From Pelagophyceae sp. CCMP2097 (taxonomy: Eukaryota > Sar > Pelagophyceae): 64,000 nucleotides of DNA. The DNA is taken from assembly GCA_026770575.1 (NCBI GenBank), contig MU657184.1, positions 410,603-474,602 on the forward strand, in the 5' to 3' direction. How positions within the stretch are numbered: the first letter of the stretch is position 1; each line of letters begins with the position of its first letter. Positions 62,767 through 64,000 of this stretch are shown in pieces. The notes beneath the pieces were generated by a model. That model was not told the DNA's origin, did no database searches, and worked only from the letters and a program-made list of their open reading frames with translations. The position numbers and the translations under genes were made by a program.

Positions 62767-62883
62767 GTCAGACGCCCGCCCAGCCCCGCGCGGCGCCCGC
62801 GGCGTGTTTATAAAAAGCCGGGCGCCTCGCACTTAAGAGAACAAAGAAGTTGTTACAATCAGAAACCCGCGCGGAGGCCTCGC

Positions 62884-63621
62884 CTAGATGATGTCGAAGA
62901 TGCCGCCCCCGCGGAGGCGGTGCTTAGAGTCGGACTGCATGGCGACGTCGAGGTCGATGCTGGCGACGGTGTGGCCCGAGGGGTTCTTCAACGAGACTGG
63001 CCCCGCGGCGGAGACCTCGATGCCCGGGTACTTTGGGATCTTGAGCGACACCGTGCCGTTCAAGCTGGCGCCGGCGGCGAGCAAAGGGCAGGGCGGGAAC
63101 TGCAAGGTGTACTTTTGCTTGATGATGGGCACGACGACGTCGCACGTGGATCCGCACGCCTTGCAATCGACGTCAAAGCTGATGAGCTTGTCCACCTTGA
63201 GTTTGGCGGAGATGGTGTAGCCCTCGCCGATCTCGGCCGTCGTGTCGACGTTGTACGCGAGGGTGAGCTTGTCCTTAAAATCAAAAGAGCACTTGTTCGA
63301 CCCCCACTCGTCGGAGCTCGAGCAGCCGTGGTCCACGACCAAACTACCAGAAAACGTGTCCGACTCAATGCTGCGCGAAATGTCCAGCTTCGCCGCAGCC
63401 AAGCCCGCCGTCAACAAGAGCCTATAGGGAGGATTCGTCGCGGCGGGGGGAAGGCGGTGAAAACGCAGGGGGGGTGGCCTGGGGAGGGTCCTTCTTTCGG
63501 GGGGTGGGCTGCGCGGCGGGCCGGTGGCAGGTTGGGGTCTGACCCGCGACGGGCCGGCGGGTTTCGAGGGGTCGCGACGACGACAAAAAGTCTGAGTGTA
63601 CGCAGTTTGGCACCATTTCAT
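62884..63621 (-). CDS. Small secreted ML-domain-like lipid-binding protein
   Basis: Exon 1 is only eight coding bases (63621-63614: Met, Lys and two bases). Intron 63422-63613 (192 bases, GT-AG, phase 2) joins exon 2, giving MKWLLLTAGLAAAKLDISRS, a clean signal peptide; the mature chain is about 167 residues. Cysteines fall in HGCSSSDEWGSNKCSFDF, CKACGSTC and FPPCPLLAAG, and beta-strand-like stretches alternate (KLTLAYNVDTT, GYTISAKLKVD, KQKYTLQFPPCPL, SLNGTVSLKIPKYPG). The Cys placement and CPL..G motif recall ML (MD-2/NPC2-like) proteins, which bind lipids in the lumen or outside the cell. It ends HRLRGGGIFDII. The unspliced reading through the intron gives a Pro/Arg-rich, unlikely N-terminus. 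Confidence 0.6.
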   Translation of the reverse strand: MKWCQTAYTQTFCRRRDPSKPAGPSRVRPQPATGPPRSPPPERRTLPRPPPLRFHRLPPAATNPPYRLLLTAGLAAAKLDISRSIESDTFSGSLVVDHGCSSSDEWGSNKCSFDFKDKLTLAYNVDTTAEIGEGYTISAKLKVDKLISFDVDCKACGSTCDVVVPIIKQKYTLQFPPCPLLAAGASLNGTVSLKIPKYPGIEVSAAGPVSLKNPSGHTVASIDLDVAMQSDSKHRLRGGGIFDII

Positions 63622-64000
63622 CTGGTCTTCGCCGGGCGACCTCGCTGGATCCGCAGGGGTGCCTCGATGCCGTGGAGCGCGGCGGGCGGACGACTGGGGC
63701 GCGCGCGCGGGTCCACGCCGGCGGTCAGAACGTTCTACAGAGATCTATCGAAAAAGCTTGGGGCACGGTGAAAATGCAGGAAAATTTGGTCGACATTGAA
63801 CTTCCAACGGCCCATTCCAACACCCTTAAACACCCCCACCAAGCGAATTTGGCTGCTCGTGCTGTACACGCGTCGATACGTGAAACCTTCCCCCCACCAA
63901 GCAGGGAGTGCGCTCGTTGCGTGAACTCAAAGGTGCAATCGTCTACCGCTTGTGCCCCCTGTTGCTCCGCAGCCGAGTACACATCTAGGGGGGTTGGAGG
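63622..64000. other. No gene recognised at right edge
   Basis: Presumably the promoter of the ML-like gene. Short frames exist on both strands but resemble nothing. A gene could begin beyond the edge. Confidence 0.4.

Overview
The window is nuclear DNA of a eukaryotic microalga. It is GC-rich and gene-dense. Most genes are split by short introns of about 45-190 bases whose acceptors nearly always read AG|G. The gene content is eukaryotic: myosin, NAT10/Kre33, PRP40-like FF protein, TRAP-beta, a TFIIIC-like factor. One protein (19432-20015) has a signal peptide followed by a GFAP-type cleavage motif, as in plastids of secondary, red-algal origin. I infer a stramenopile alga, probably a pelagophyte close to Aureococcus; the species is not proven by the sequence. 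There is one assembly gap (23452-23646).

Layout. 1-3185 (-): the end of a long tandem-module protein running off the left edge. 3561-9248: glycerol-3-phosphate dehydrogenase (-), acyl-CoA-binding protein (-), a small coiled-coil protein (+), TRAP-beta (+), a PH-domain protein (+). 9582-14352 (+): a protein with two PhoD-like phosphatase folds, both apparently lacking catalytic residues. It meets tail-to-tail a secreted M11 (gametolysin) metallopeptidase (14388-19061, -). 19432-22929 (-): a plastid membrane protein and guanine deaminase. 23922-31988: ankyrin protein (+), TauD-like dioxygenase (-), MYND-finger protein (-), GATase1-like protein (+), PRP40-like splicing factor (+). 32214-40203: NAT10 (-) and a TFIIIC-like subunit (+) diverging from a 203-base promoter. 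40474-48604: an organelle-targeted PAS/WHEP-like protein (-), a DUF2358 plastid protein (+), and a myosin-PH-ankyrin protein (-). 48880-64000: a poorly resolved gene (-), a sulfotransferase (+), a foldback element, a probable axonemal coiled-coil protein (+), a fusion of an acyl-activating enzyme with a membrane acyltransferase (-), a hAT-like MITE with perfect 8-base target duplications, a hypothetical gene (+), a C69 dipeptidase (+) and a small secreted ML-like protein (-).

There is no operon or single pathway. Several genes concern lipids (G3P dehydrogenase, ACBP, the ligase-acyltransferase fusion, the ML-like protein), but this may be chance neighbourhood. Exon joins were inferred by eye from reading frame, splice dinucleotides and family conservation. 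Where a junction is stated with coordinates I checked phase; elsewhere gene limits are approximate. No tRNA, rRNA or CRISPR array was recognised.
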